The position numbers and the translations under genes are program-made. Below, piece after piece: positions 1 to 10,700 of a stretch of DNA of 64,000 nt. The DNA is from Malachius bipustulatus (Eukaryota > Arthropoda > Insecta > Coleoptera > Melyridae). The stretch spans positions 24,673,144 to 24,737,143 of the forward strand of contig OU342634.1 of assembly GCA_910589415.1 (NCBI GenBank). The letters are read 5' to 3'. The notes beneath the pieces were generated by a model. The model was not told the DNA's origin. It searched no databases and saw only the letters and a list, made by a program, of their open reading frames with translations. Each line of letters starts with the position of its first letter. Position 1 is the stretch's first letter.

Positions 1-445
1 AAATTTTTTGTTTTTATTACACATATTTTATAGGAAGAACATGGTTATTTTTAAAGATTAAGAAAATAAATTCATAAAAATAATAATAACACTTTATTAA
101 TTATTTGTTTTAAAAAATATTACATAATAGAATAACTATTTATTACAATTAGAGAGATAAAATGTTTCACTTACCTTATTTATTTATACTAATGTCAGAT
201 ATAACTATTAACATTAATTGTTCTATCGCTCAAAAAACACCAAGAATGCGGAATTCTTGATAATTCTTTGTTTGAAATGTTTGAATTTGGAATTTGTATT
301 GTTGAATTGAATACGTCTCTTTGCCCTTACTTGTATGTATGGTTGCCTAACTTTGGTTGGCAACAAATTTTAGTCTCAAGGGTTCGTCCATTTATATTGT
401 GATTCTAGGTCTATGGTTGTGGGTTGTGGTTTGTGGTGGTCAAGG
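1..445. other. AT-rich intergenic sequence, no gene seen
   Basis: No open frame or recognisable domain is visible. The stretch is AT-rich and lies upstream of the zinc-finger gene, so its right part probably holds that gene's promoter, but I cannot point to a confident TATA or initiator. Confidence 0.5.
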
Positions 446-490
446 CACAGTATAGAGCCAGGTCAGGTCCTGACCTGACTCTATACTGTG
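446..490. repeat. 45 bp near-perfect palindrome upstream of zinc-finger gene
   Basis: The arms start CACAGTATAGAG and end CTCTATACTGTG, and the core is GTCAGG-T-CCTGAC. Only one base pair mismatches besides the central T. It lies 170-210 bp upstream of the zinc-finger ATG, either in the promoter or the 5' UTR. If transcribed it would form a 22-bp hairpin with almost no loop; as DNA it could be a dimeric binding site. CAGGTCAGGTCC also occurs near 61826, which hints at a short repeat. Confidence 0.75.
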
Positions 491-657
491 GTCAAGGTCA
501 TCATTCATTTTTCATTTTTTTTGTGTTTGTGAATTGTGGTTACAATACAAGTGCAAGTCTGCAAATTCAAGTTACAAGTTACAGGACACTCATCAGCAGA
601 CAGGTCTTCCCATTTATTATTTTATTGAGAAATTGAATTTGAAAGCAAAAGTACACC

Positions 658-2322
658 ATGAATTCAAGTGGACCAAATCATTATTTTCAAAATGAGGATG
701 AGGCAAGTGAAACAATGCAAGAGGATGATGGGAATAATTTCACCTTACTCTCAACTTTGAAGTGCGAAGATGAGGAAAAGAATCCAAAATCCCTCCCATT
801 CCCTGAATTAAGAAATGTTGATGCCAATGTGCCGCCTTACTATATAAAAAGAGAACCTGAAGACCTGCAATACGACCTTCAGCTGCAAGCCGAAAATGTG
901 ACACTGAAAAACGATATTGACTGTGAAGAACATAAACCAGGTTGTGCACTGGTAAGGAGTGCTGGAATATTTGAAGATGAACTTGCACCATTTGGTTCAG
1001 TCGAAAGAAATGAGTTGCAATGTTTAGAAAATTCGAGCAAAGAAACTTGTGCCTGTGTGTACTGCCCATATAAAACAAACAGGAAATATGATTACATCAA
1101 GCATTACAATCGCAAACACAATCAGTGTACAGAAATGTACAAATGTAATGAATGTCAGTATGAAACTAAAGTTAAAAGTGACCTTGTCGTACATTTTAAA
1201 AACATTCACTCAAAACGTACTAAAATGCATAAATGTGAAGTATGTTCTTATGAAACGAAATTAAAAACCAGATTGGCACAACATTATAAATACAAACATT
1301 CTAAAGAAGCTAAAGTTTACAAATGTCAGAAATGTCCCTATGAAACAAAAATTAAAAGCTCGTTTATGCAGCATTATAAATATAAACATTCAAAAGAAGT
1401 GGAAGTGTTCCAATGTGAGGAGTGTCCTTTTAAAACAAAAATTAAAAGTAACTTGGCTCCACATTTTAAACGCATACATGCTAAAGAAGCTGAAGTTTAC
1501 AAATGTCAAGAATGTTCTTATGAAACACGCATAACCTATGATCTGACCTCGCATTATAAAGTTAAACATGCAAAAGAAGCTGAAGTATACAAATGTCAGG
1601 ATTGTTGTTTTGAAACAAGAATTAAAGCCAATTTGATCCAGCATTTTAAACATATACATGCTAAAGAAGCTGATGTGTTCAAATGTGAGGAATGTTCCTT
1701 ATTTGAATCACGATATAAAGGGGCTTTGATCTCTCATTATAAAAATAAACATGCCAAAGAAACAGAAGTGTACAAATGTCTGGACTGTTCTTATGAAACA
1801 AGAAGTAAAGGTAATTTGACTGAACATTATAAACATAAACATTCCAAAGAATCAGAACTGTATAAATGTGTTGAATGTTCTTATGAAACAAGATTTAAAC
1901 ATAATTTAACTAAACATTATAAATGTAAACATGGAAAAGAAGCTGAAATGTACAAATGTCAAGAATGTTCCTTTGAATCAAGATATAAAGGAGCTTTGAA
2001 CAATCATTATAAATGTAAACATGCAACCGACGCAGAAGTATACAGGTGTCAGGAATGTTCCTATGAAACGAGGAGGAAAGATACTTTGGCCCCACATTAT
2101 AAAAGTAAACATGGAAAAGATGCTGAAGTGTACAAATGTCAGGAATGTTCTTATGAAACAAAATGGAAAAGTGATGTCACCAGACATTATAATCGGAAAC
2201 ATGCAAAAGAAGCTGAAGTGTTCAAATGTCGGGAATGTTCTTTTGAAACTAAAATTAAATCCAGTTTGATCAGACATTATAAATGTAAGCACATAAAACA
2301 AGAGGAACGTCAAATGTCATGA
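658..2322 (+). CDS. C2H2 zinc-finger protein with 14 tandem fingers, intronless
   Basis: A 554-residue ORF. Residues 1-125 are acidic and without an obvious domain. From about residue 130 come 14 consecutive C2H2 fingers of 29-30 residues, mostly of the form Y-K-C-x2-C-x-Y-E-T-x-x-K-x3-L-x2-H-Y-K-x-K-H, joined by a short K-E-A-E-V-Y/F linker instead of the classical TGEKP. Finger 1 (ACVYC) is the most divergent, and finger 8 has one extra residue. The start fits a good context (caccATGa) and no intron is needed. AATAAA at 2334-2339 lies 12 bp after the stop. The likely role is a nuclear DNA-binding regulator, target unknown. Proteins of this Y-E-T-K style are expanded in some insect genomes, so I assign no orthologue. 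The 87-bp nucleotide periodicity fits growth by tandem duplication. Confidence 0.92.
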   Translation: MNSSGPNHYFQNEDEASETMQEDDGNNFTLLSTLKCEDEEKNPKSLPFPELRNVDANVPPYYIKREPEDLQYDLQLQAENVTLKNDIDCEEHKPGCALVRSAGIFEDELAPFGSVERNELQCLENSSKETCACVYCPYKTNRKYDYIKHYNRKHNQCTEMYKCNECQYETKVKSDLVVHFKNIHSKRTKMHKCEVCSYETKLKTRLAQHYKYKHSKEAKVYKCQKCPYETKIKSSFMQHYKYKHSKEVEVFQCEECPFKTKIKSNLAPHFKRIHAKEAEVYKCQECSYETRITYDLTSHYKVKHAKEAEVYKCQDCCFETRIKANLIQHFKHIHAKEADVFKCEECSLFESRYKGALISHYKNKHAKETEVYKCLDCSYETRSKGNLTEHYKHKHSKESELYKCVECSYETRFKHNLTKHYKCKHGKEAEMYKCQECSFESRYKGALNNHYKCKHATDAEVYRCQECSYETRRKDTLAPHYKSKHGKDAEVYKCQECSYETKWKSDVTRHYNRKHAKEAEVFKCRECSFETKIKSSLIRHYKCKHIKQEERQMS

Positions 2323-2339
2323 ATATTTTTATGAATAAA

Positions 2340-3096
2340 AAAAAAGTTTATTTTGCTGGATTGCTATAACTGAGACCTATACTGGCTGAAGTAATGGAAA
2401 GTGATGTCACGGGAGGTTCCTTTTTTTTGGGCGTATTTTGGATCTTACAGCTATTTTGAAAAGCGTTCAATGATTATGTGATAAAATGTCAGGTTCATCA
2501 TGGCCAAGAAAAGATTAGTGTTGTGCTCTTTGGACAACAAAATCTTCCTCATTCAAGATTAAGATTATTGATTATTGTATTTCATTTATTACATTTTTAT
2601 TATGTCATTAGCTCAGTCTTTTTTGCATATAATGATTATTATAAAACATTCACAGTACTGCACAGAATTCTTTTAATTTTACAAATAAAACTCTATTGCA
2701 GACTTTGTGTCCCTGTTGTGTAGGTACCTATTTATTGGATGTACCCACCCATAATCAGTGGCGAATTTCCGATTAGTCAAGGTAATCTATAGCCAAGGAT
2801 GGCAAATTTTCAAAGACGAAAAATATTTTCGAGTGCTAGGAAATTGCGTGACCTTGGATATTGAAAAAAAAATTGCCTCCCGCGCTTTATCGAGAGGGAG
2901 AAACCGTTCCGGACCCTTTCGAAACCCCGCTTCGCCTTTGAATTCATATTATTTTTGAAGCCAACAAGAACACGGCCTGATTTACCCACAGGCAAATTAT
3001 AGATTCTAAGAAATGTCAGTTATCGTTCCTATTCACAGCTTTGCTCTATTTATCAAATATACAGCTTTTGATTGATCCAAGAGCGGGTATTATTAG
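2340..3096. other. 3' flank and intergenic DNA with a possible finger relic
   Basis: No gene is seen. At 2383-2410, 'gctgaagt' is followed by TGGAAAGTGATGTCAC, nearly identical to finger-13 coding sequence (TGGAAAAGTGATGTCAC at 2164-2180). A degraded or deleted extra finger may therefore persist downstream of the stop. The rest is unremarkable AT-rich DNA. Confidence 0.4.
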
Positions 3097-4012
3097 GGAA
3101 CCTGTATTACCGACACTGACGCCTTAGGGTAGCGCATTCTCATTCTCACAAAAAGTTGGAATGTCAAATTCAACTCCAAAAAAGTCAGATTTTCCATGAC
3201 CGTACAACTGTTTGAAAATTCGTATAATTTGTTATTACGTCGCGTATTTTCTAAAAATGATAAACTTTTGCTGCACTCCTGTAACAAGTAAGTATTGATA
3301 GAGGACTATTAATTATACTGAGTTTAAAATATTAAGAAAGTTACCTATTTACCTAAGTTACTCTATAGAGGGATGTCTTAACAAAATAAAAAGAGGACTT
3401 TCTACTCGTTCGCGTTGATTAAAGGTAACTTTCTTAATATTTTAAACTCGGTATAATAGTCCTCTATCAATACTTACTTGTTACTGGGATTTTCTGGACA
3501 AAATTGCACCTAACCCGATCAGCAGGCAGAGTTATTATGATTGCAGAAAATATACGGAGCTCGGAATTTCCGTATTCCTGAAAGTTTGTCAGGTAGGTTT
3601 TATTACATCGTGATGAATCTTATTTTTAAGGATCAGTATGGGAGGGTCTAATTATAGGGATCCTAAGATCACCATGCCATTCGTGGGTCTACCAAGACCC
3701 TTTTTCTCAGTAACTACGTTAGATAATATCCAGTTAAAAATTACATCCAATGCTAAAAGTCTACATAGCTTCGTAGATCCTATAAACCCGTAATATGTTT
3801 TAATACCCATTGAAAGAGGATTCCTCGATTTCTATTCGTGTTATTATTTTGTTTCATTTTTCAAACTTCGCTTTTTTCCGCTTGATACCTACGTCTGTGA
3901 CCAAAGCTGCCAAAAATATGACATCCAGCTGTTCAAACATAACCGTGTTAAGTAAACGTCATCGAGTGAATGCCCTACCCTAGTAAGCGTTAGTGCCGGT
4001 AATGCAGGTTCC
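3097..4012. mobile_element. ~915 bp non-autonomous DNA element with ~44 bp TIRs and a nested inverted repeat
   Basis: The left end (3097-3140, starting GGAACCTGTATTACCG) matches the reverse complement of the right end (3968-4012, starting GGAACCTGCATTACCG). Both ends share the downstream AGGGTAG..GCATTC. Inside, 3281-3344 and 3423-3484 form a second inverted repeat (GTAACAAGTAAGTATTGATA), probably a separate nested insertion. No coding capacity is visible. The flanks at 3071-3092 and 4058-4080 look alike (GATTG..CAAGAGC..GGTATT), possibly an old duplication. No clean target-site duplication was found, so the superfamily is undecided. Confidence 0.75.
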
Positions 4013-4776
4013 ATAGGTATTCCGTATTATGAATTGCTTTTTTTTCTTTACTAATAGCTGTGATTGGACAAGAGCCTGGTATTGTGACTATTATTATTGG
4101 TGAGCTATAATTTCAATACCTTCGAATAATAATCTTCACAATTCATCCAAAAAGCTCTAATAATAATTGGAATATTATTCAATAAGAGTATAAAAACAAA
4201 TTTGATTCGAAGGCCAGCTAGTAACCGCAAATGGCGCAAATACGTAGAGCTTAAGTTAGCATTAGTATTTAATATTCCCAAACATAATGACTTTGACAAC
4301 TTAATCAAATCCACTTTTACTGTCAAATGTCAGCTAATCGAGTGTCAATTCAATAAAAATTCAAAAAAAAATTAACATTTCAATTTTCATTCTTTTCTCT
4401 TATCAAAAATTTCAATTTCTCTCTGATTTTCTTTTTACAAAAAAGTGTCTCAGAATGTGATGTAAGATATTTTTAAATTTTTATTTATGTAGGTAGTTGT
4501 ACTTGTAATCAAGGAACGTGATGTAAATTACAAATCCCCACAACAGTGATGGTGATTAACTGCAATTTATAGGAGCAGAGGTTTAAATTTTTACAAAATG
4601 TATTTTCCATCAATCGCCAAATACTCTTGATTTAACCGCGGTCTTGATTTAATCATAATTTTTTTGGAACAACTCGTCTGGTTAGCTAAAAACTAAACGA
4701 TGTTTAATAATTAAACTACCATGTCTAATAATGTGTATTAGTGCTAGTGATTAAGAAGAATACAAAAGTCAGCACC
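4013..4776. other. Intergenic DNA and probable 5' UTR/promoter of the zinc-transporter gene
   Basis: AT-rich with no convincing ORF. The segment just before 4777 probably holds the transcription start of the SLC30A9-like gene, but no promoter element can be assigned with confidence. Confidence 0.4.
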
Positions 4777-7700
4777 ATGTTTCCACGAAGTATTTTAGTT
4801 GCAAGAACAATTTATCAAAATGTAGTTAAGACTAAGTTCGACTCTGCGTCAGGAATCCAGATTTGTCAGTTAGGTAAGAGCATAATTATATCTATTTTCT
4901 CTTCTTAATTGGGATATTTTTCATGATTGCAGATAATGTACCGTCAAGATTTTATAACTCACTAACACTGAACAATCGATACGTAGAAGTGGCAACTGGC
5001 AATCATTCTCTTTGTGATAAGTGTTCATTTATCAGGCTCAGGTTCTTCTCCAATAAAAATATTCGGAATGAAAATAAAACAACTACAATTAAACCGGTAA
5101 GTACCTTCAAGAAAACTCCACCGCTGCCACTCCCTCGCCCTATTAAAATTTTCTAAAATCAATAAACTTATTCCCATCCTAGGTTAAGTCTACTTATAAT
5201 AACCAAGGTCAACTTATTTCAAAATATGCTTGACCATGACTTTTTTTAATAAATAATAACCTCTGATACACTAATATTCTCGTCTGTACTCTGAACTCTG
5301 AAAAATCAGTTGAGAATAAAGTTTCTGCGATCGTCATTTATCCTTTTTTCCCCTTCTCATTTATTTGCCTAAACCAGGAAAAGATAAAATTTCATGAGGG
5401 ACGCTTTAATAAAGTCTACTTTTATCAAATTATTAGTACACGTCATAATTATAATGTACGGCGTACGGTACCAGTGTATACTGTATCCAAGATATAAGAA
5501 TAAACAGCAAGGGGATCTTGGAAACCGGGGGAAATAAAGGGTGGGTTAAATGGGGGGGGGGGGGGAGGAAGTTGGGCAACCAGAAGGACAATGCAATGGC
5601 AAAAAGAGATTTCAAATTATTTTGAAAAAACAAAATTTTAATGCTTTCTGAACGACACACTTACTCCAACGGTATGGTGAAGACAGAGACATCGATGTTT
5701 CAATGGTTATTTCCATCTCATCAGTCTGTCACATCACCACCACTAGAGAAGTGTGCCGGTCAGAAAGAAAATCAAAAGCTTTAAGCAAAATGATTTGTCG
5801 GAAACATAGTGACTTGCATGGCAAATGCCATCTGATGACTGAAAAGTACAACTTTCAATGTGTCAATCAGAGATTCTCCCAGAGAAATCTGCAATTTTTC
5901 ACTACCAACGCTGACAGTTCACTGAAAAACCAATTACCTTGCGAATCTCAGTAAACCAATCAGAGATGGAGCTAGCCACAAAGCTGTGTTCCTAGAAAGG
6001 AAGTAGTTTCTATGAAACAAATTGAATAATAATAAATTATTATATCAATTACAGCAATCCGATTGTTGAAAAACAATAATGCTTTCTGAACGACACACTT
6101 ACTCCAACGGTATGGTGAAGACAGAGACATCGATGTTTCAATGGTTATTTCCATCTCATCAGTCTGTCACATCATTACTGAGATTCGCAAGGTAATTGGT
6201 TTTTCAGTGAACTGTCAGCGTTGGTAGTGAAAAATTGCAGATTTCTCTGGGAGAATCTCTGATTGACACATTGAAAGTTGTACTTTTCAGTCATCAGATG
6301 GCATTTGCCATGCAAGTCACTATGTTTCCGACAAATCATTTTGCTTAAAGCTTTTGATTTTCTTTCTGACCGGCACACTTCTCTAGTGGTGGTGATGTGA
6401 CAGACTGATGAGATGGAAATAACCATTGAAACATCGATGTCTCTGTCTTCACCATACCGTTGGAGTAAGTGTGTCGTTCAGAAAGCATTATTGTTTTTCA
6501 ACAATCGGATTGCTGTAATTGATATAATAATTTATTATTATTCAATTTGTTTCAACAAAATTTTGCATATTTTTGTTTTTCTTCATTTCTTTACTATACC
6601 TCAGTCGGCCAAAAGATATAGTAATAAACGTGCGCGGTAAGTTTACAATCCAGGTAGGCAGACCTTATAAACAAGAATTATATACACAAACCTTAGAATG
6701 CCCTTCTCATTGGTTTACAGGAACCAGGTAACCAATAAATAAGGCACTATCTGCCTACAGATGTGACTACTTGGACCTTAAAAGTTTGTGCGCAGTTTTA
6801 TTACTATATCTGTTGGTTGACTGAGGTATAGGAAAACCACATTTTCCTAGTCCTTCTGGTTGTCCAACTTTTTCCCCATTTAACCGACTCCTGTATATCC
6901 TACAAATTTCCGAGATTCCCATGCTGTTCATTCTTGCTTTGGACACAGTGTATTTGCAATTTTACTAAAGTAATTTGAAAAATTGAACCTTCAGTACCTA
7001 CTTGACCAGTCGACAGGTATCATTCTATCAATTTTTTGAGGTGTGGAGCATAATGTGAAATAGGTTGACTTACAGAATAATGGAAAATACAGTCTGGAAC
7101 TCAAATTGTTGAATTAATCGAATTGTCACCTTTCTTTTGTCGCTTACTGTGTAATAACCCTGATTTTTGTGCTACTTCTAGTTGATCTAATTATGTACTT
7201 AGATACTTCTGTCAATTATTTACGTATTTTTACTTTCAGGAGGAGAGTAAACCCATAGATGTAAAGGCGATTAAAGTCGGAAGTCCTGAAGAAATTTTAA
7301 GTGCTGCAAACGACTCTGATAAAAATGAATTAAATTTAGATATAACGAAAACGACAGAGCCAATAAAAGACACTAAAGTTAATAGCGATGGATCGAGTGA
7401 TACAAACGAGGATTGTGAGTAGATTCAGAATTTTCAAACAAGTGTCACTTAATCTCTGCAGTCTGCATGTTATTGCCCTCAATATCCAGATCTGACATGC
7501 AAATTATACCAATTTTTAGTAGATATTTTGGTATCTTAATTGAAAGAATAAATAATTTTTTCACTTTTAAAAGTTTTGTTTTTAATGTAAAATAAAAGGC
7601 CAAAAGTTTTTTTTGACCTTTTTTTATTTATTACTTCTTTATTTATAAGTTCTTTAACCTATATAAGGTCTTATTTAATCTTATAAGGGGGAATTATGAA

Positions 7701-10700
7701 TAAAGTTTTTGTCCTTTAGAGATACTGAGATCTTCATGAAAATTAAGTTTCATTACTTTCATAATAATGATTATACAGGTGTCCAGAAATAGCATCTACC
7801 TAGAAAAGGAAATGATTCTACATAAAAAAGTAACACTTCCTATAAACTTAATGGTGCAGATATACAATTTTCAAGATACAGGTGGTCAAAGTTGATTTTT
7901 TTCAGTTTGTTGCTGATAGCTCGAAAACCATATTATGATATACAATGTTCAGCTCTTATACACACTTTATGCTCAATAAGCCCTGGGTTTTCACTGTATA
8001 TGGTGAAATAAATAAAGGTTTAAAAAAAATTAGTGGCATATATTTTGGCTACGCCCCCAGTGTTCAACCCCCTAACTTCTACACCACTGGAATAAATTCG
8101 ATTTTAAGAAGTGCTTGAGAACCGCTCATGTTTCCCGTACTAAGAATGTATTCTTGGTTAACAGCTCTAAAGTTAATTGTTTCTGAGAAAAAATGCATTT
8201 TATGAGAGAAAAAATTAATTTTAAGAATATCTTTTTATAATACAGTGAAAACCGATTATAACGACATCGTTTAGTACGACGTTCTGGATATAACGACCAA
8301 ATGTTGAAGTCCCAGTTTAGTCTCATAAAAATCACCTTACATAGAAACCGTTTAGTACGACATCGCTTATTGCGACGTATCGGTAATAGCGACGTAGTGA
8401 TCTTGGATTTTTCACGGAATCGTGTCGGTTATAACGACCGACGGATGTTTATGCTGTAAATTCTGAATTTTACGCTTCCCGTCGTCTGCGAGGGCCTGTT
8501 TTTATTTGATTTTTTATTGCGTGATCGGACAATGGAGGTGATTTAGGTATCTCAGAACATGATAAAAAATTAAAATTGTACATACCTACCTGTATCCTCA
8601 AAAATTAATAAATTTTTGGTAGATAAATATGTATTTGAAAATTGTGATGCCTTTATATACGTATTATTTATTTAAACCTCTTAATCCTTTGAATTTACAT
8701 ACATAATATCATGTGTATGTGGTGTCAGTAGTCAGTTAGTAAAAAAATGCATTTAATTGCCTATAACGACTATCGGCTATAACGACCGCATATTGATGGT
8801 CCCCTCAATGTCGTTATATCCGGTTTTCACTGTATTAGCTGTAAGGAGCTGAACATTGTATCTCATATGGTTCTCGAGATATTGGCAAAAAAAAATCAAG
8901 TTTGATTACCTATATCTCAAAAATGGTACGTCTGGGCATATAAATTTATAGGGAAGAAGACACTTATTTTTTATATAGAATGACTTTCTTCTCTAGAGAC
9001 ATGCTCTTTCTATGCACCCTGTATATAGTTTACAAATTATAAATTATGTTTTTTTATTTTAACAATTTACCAATGAAACAATTTTTAGCCACGACTCCAC
9101 CCGCCCAGCAGAGAAAAAGAAAACGAGTCGACCTAATGGCCGAAACTGTAGATAGGAATTTTATAACTCCGGTGAAAGCGATGGCGAATTATATTTTAAA
9201 ACCGTCCGACCTCGAGGGTCTACCTAAAACAAAAAGAAGATCACCTTTTGAGTGCGAACCGCCGATAACGGTCTACTGGCTTAAAGATGTAGAAGCGAAG
9301 GCCTTAGAGGTGTGGAAAAGTAAAGAAAATTTGAAGATAGAACAGAACAAGAGGGAAATAGAAAAGAAAAAGTACCAACAAAGTAAGAACTGTTTTAATT
9401 ATGTGACCATGTTTAGTGTAATGAAAAATTAATGTTTTTGCAGACATTTTTTCGGTCAAGAGAAGATTGAGAGATTACCGCAGAGAAGTGGGCAAGCAGG
9501 ATGACGATATTGAAGCTGGATTGGAAGGAAGATCAGGACGAGTTGTTCTTACAGCTATTGCCGTGTAAATATTTACATGTTTAATGTTTACTAAACCAAA
9601 AACTTCTACAGATTCATTGTATTGTTTCATAAAGTAATCACAACAATTATTCGATGCAACATGTGTACTTTAACATAAACAAACTTGTATTAATCTGTAC
9701 AGTTATATCATTAGGTAAACAGTAGAATCACGATTATCTGGATCACGATTATCCGGAATCTGTGTAATCCAGAAAAAAATTGATTTTTAAAACCGCTGCT
9801 TTATCCGGAATGATCGTGGTTCGAATACGAAATTTGAAAGAAAATTCAAGTCCTCCACTTTATCCAAAACCGCTCCTTCCGTTAGTTACTAATTGTTCCT
9901 TTTATGATTTTCATTTTCAGTTTCAAGTAAGCAATCGTCTTTAGGCAAGTAAACATTCACTTATCCGAAATGGGTCCGGTCCATATTACTTAGGATAATC
10001 GAGCTTCTACTGTATTAGCAAAGTCAAAAAAGTCTTTGATTTTCCAGGTCAAGCAAAATTTCTTGATCCAATATAGGAAAATCTAGATTAAGAGGAACAC
10101 CCTCTCAATAACTTGCCGCCACAAAGCTTCTGAATTTATTAATATTGTCATCATAGAATTATTGTAAAATTTAGATGAGCCTATCAAATTTATTTGTAAC
10201 TTAAACTTAACTTTTTTTCAGGAATGGTGCGAACTTCTTAATAAAAATCGCTGCTTATTGTGTCACATCATCTCATAGCATGTTCTCTGAAAGTATGCAC
10301 TCGTTAGCTGACACAATTAACCAAGTGATCCTGGCTTATGGTATTCATAAATCAATACAGGTATGTGTTCAAGGGTCGGGGTGTGTATGGAGGTTTCTTA
10401 TTTATCATAAATGTTAGACAAATAAGTTTTGTCTCATAACTGCTAATATTAAATTAAGTCATCCTTTATTTATTACATTTACCTATATGCCCAAACTGAT
10501 ATAAAATTTTACCAATAAATCCCTTACATTGTCTCTTCACCCTTTACCGCTGCTGTTATTTAGATAGAATTTCCTCCTACTTTGTCAGAGGATAAAATTG
10601 CCTACCCCACAATTTTGTTTACTTTCCGTTTCACTGTCCCCCTTCTTCATAGCTGTTTGTAGTAAGGTGTGCACCAGAAAGCAAGGAAACATTTTTATTT

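Larger units (their letters stand above)
5640..6554. mobile_element. Composite palindromic repeat carrying three hammerhead ribozymes, flanked by a 10 bp direct repeat
   Basis: Flanks 5630-5639 and 6555-6564 are both ACAAAATTTT, a probable target-site duplication. Inside, 5639-5954 and 6175-6490 are inverted copies of about 316 bp that look identical: both encode the same 83-residue frame. A third partial copy (6013-6172) runs direct to the left arm and is itself inverted relative to 6401-6554. Each copy contains a hammerhead fold. The ribozyme-proximal segment is followed (in ribozyme sense) by an AT-rich stretch rich in TAA/TTA. The 83-aa frame is probably a by-product of the repeat, not a gene. 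In SLC30A9 pre-mRNA this intron could form a long hairpin. Confidence 0.8.
5472..6956. repeat. Foldback element interrupted by two younger insertions (intron 2 of SLC30A9)
   Basis: The left arm, about 5472-5590 (with GGTTAAATGGGG and GGGCAACCAGAAGGAC), is complementary to about 6855-6956 (GTCCTTCTGGTTGTCCAAC, CCCCATTTAACC). The arms have diverged, and the left one carries a 14-17 bp G run. Between them sit the hammerhead-bearing element (5640-6554) and a 236 bp MITE (6595-6830). The structure is therefore an old foldback that received later insertions. Confidence 0.7.

Noticed and set aside
740..2313. Several minus- and plus-strand ORFs overlapping the zinc-finger gene
   Set aside because: They are shadows of the repetitive finger-coding sequence in other frames.
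6285..6300. CTGATGA-CTGAAAAG in the palindrome arm as a hammerhead
   Set aside because: The complement around 6293 contains CTGATGA and GAAAA but has no stem II or cleavage triplet.
5703..6426. Two identical 83-residue ORFs on opposite strands as a protein gene pair
   Set aside because: They are the two arms of the palindromic hammerhead element. No domain, signal or splice context; the identity follows from the inverted repeat.
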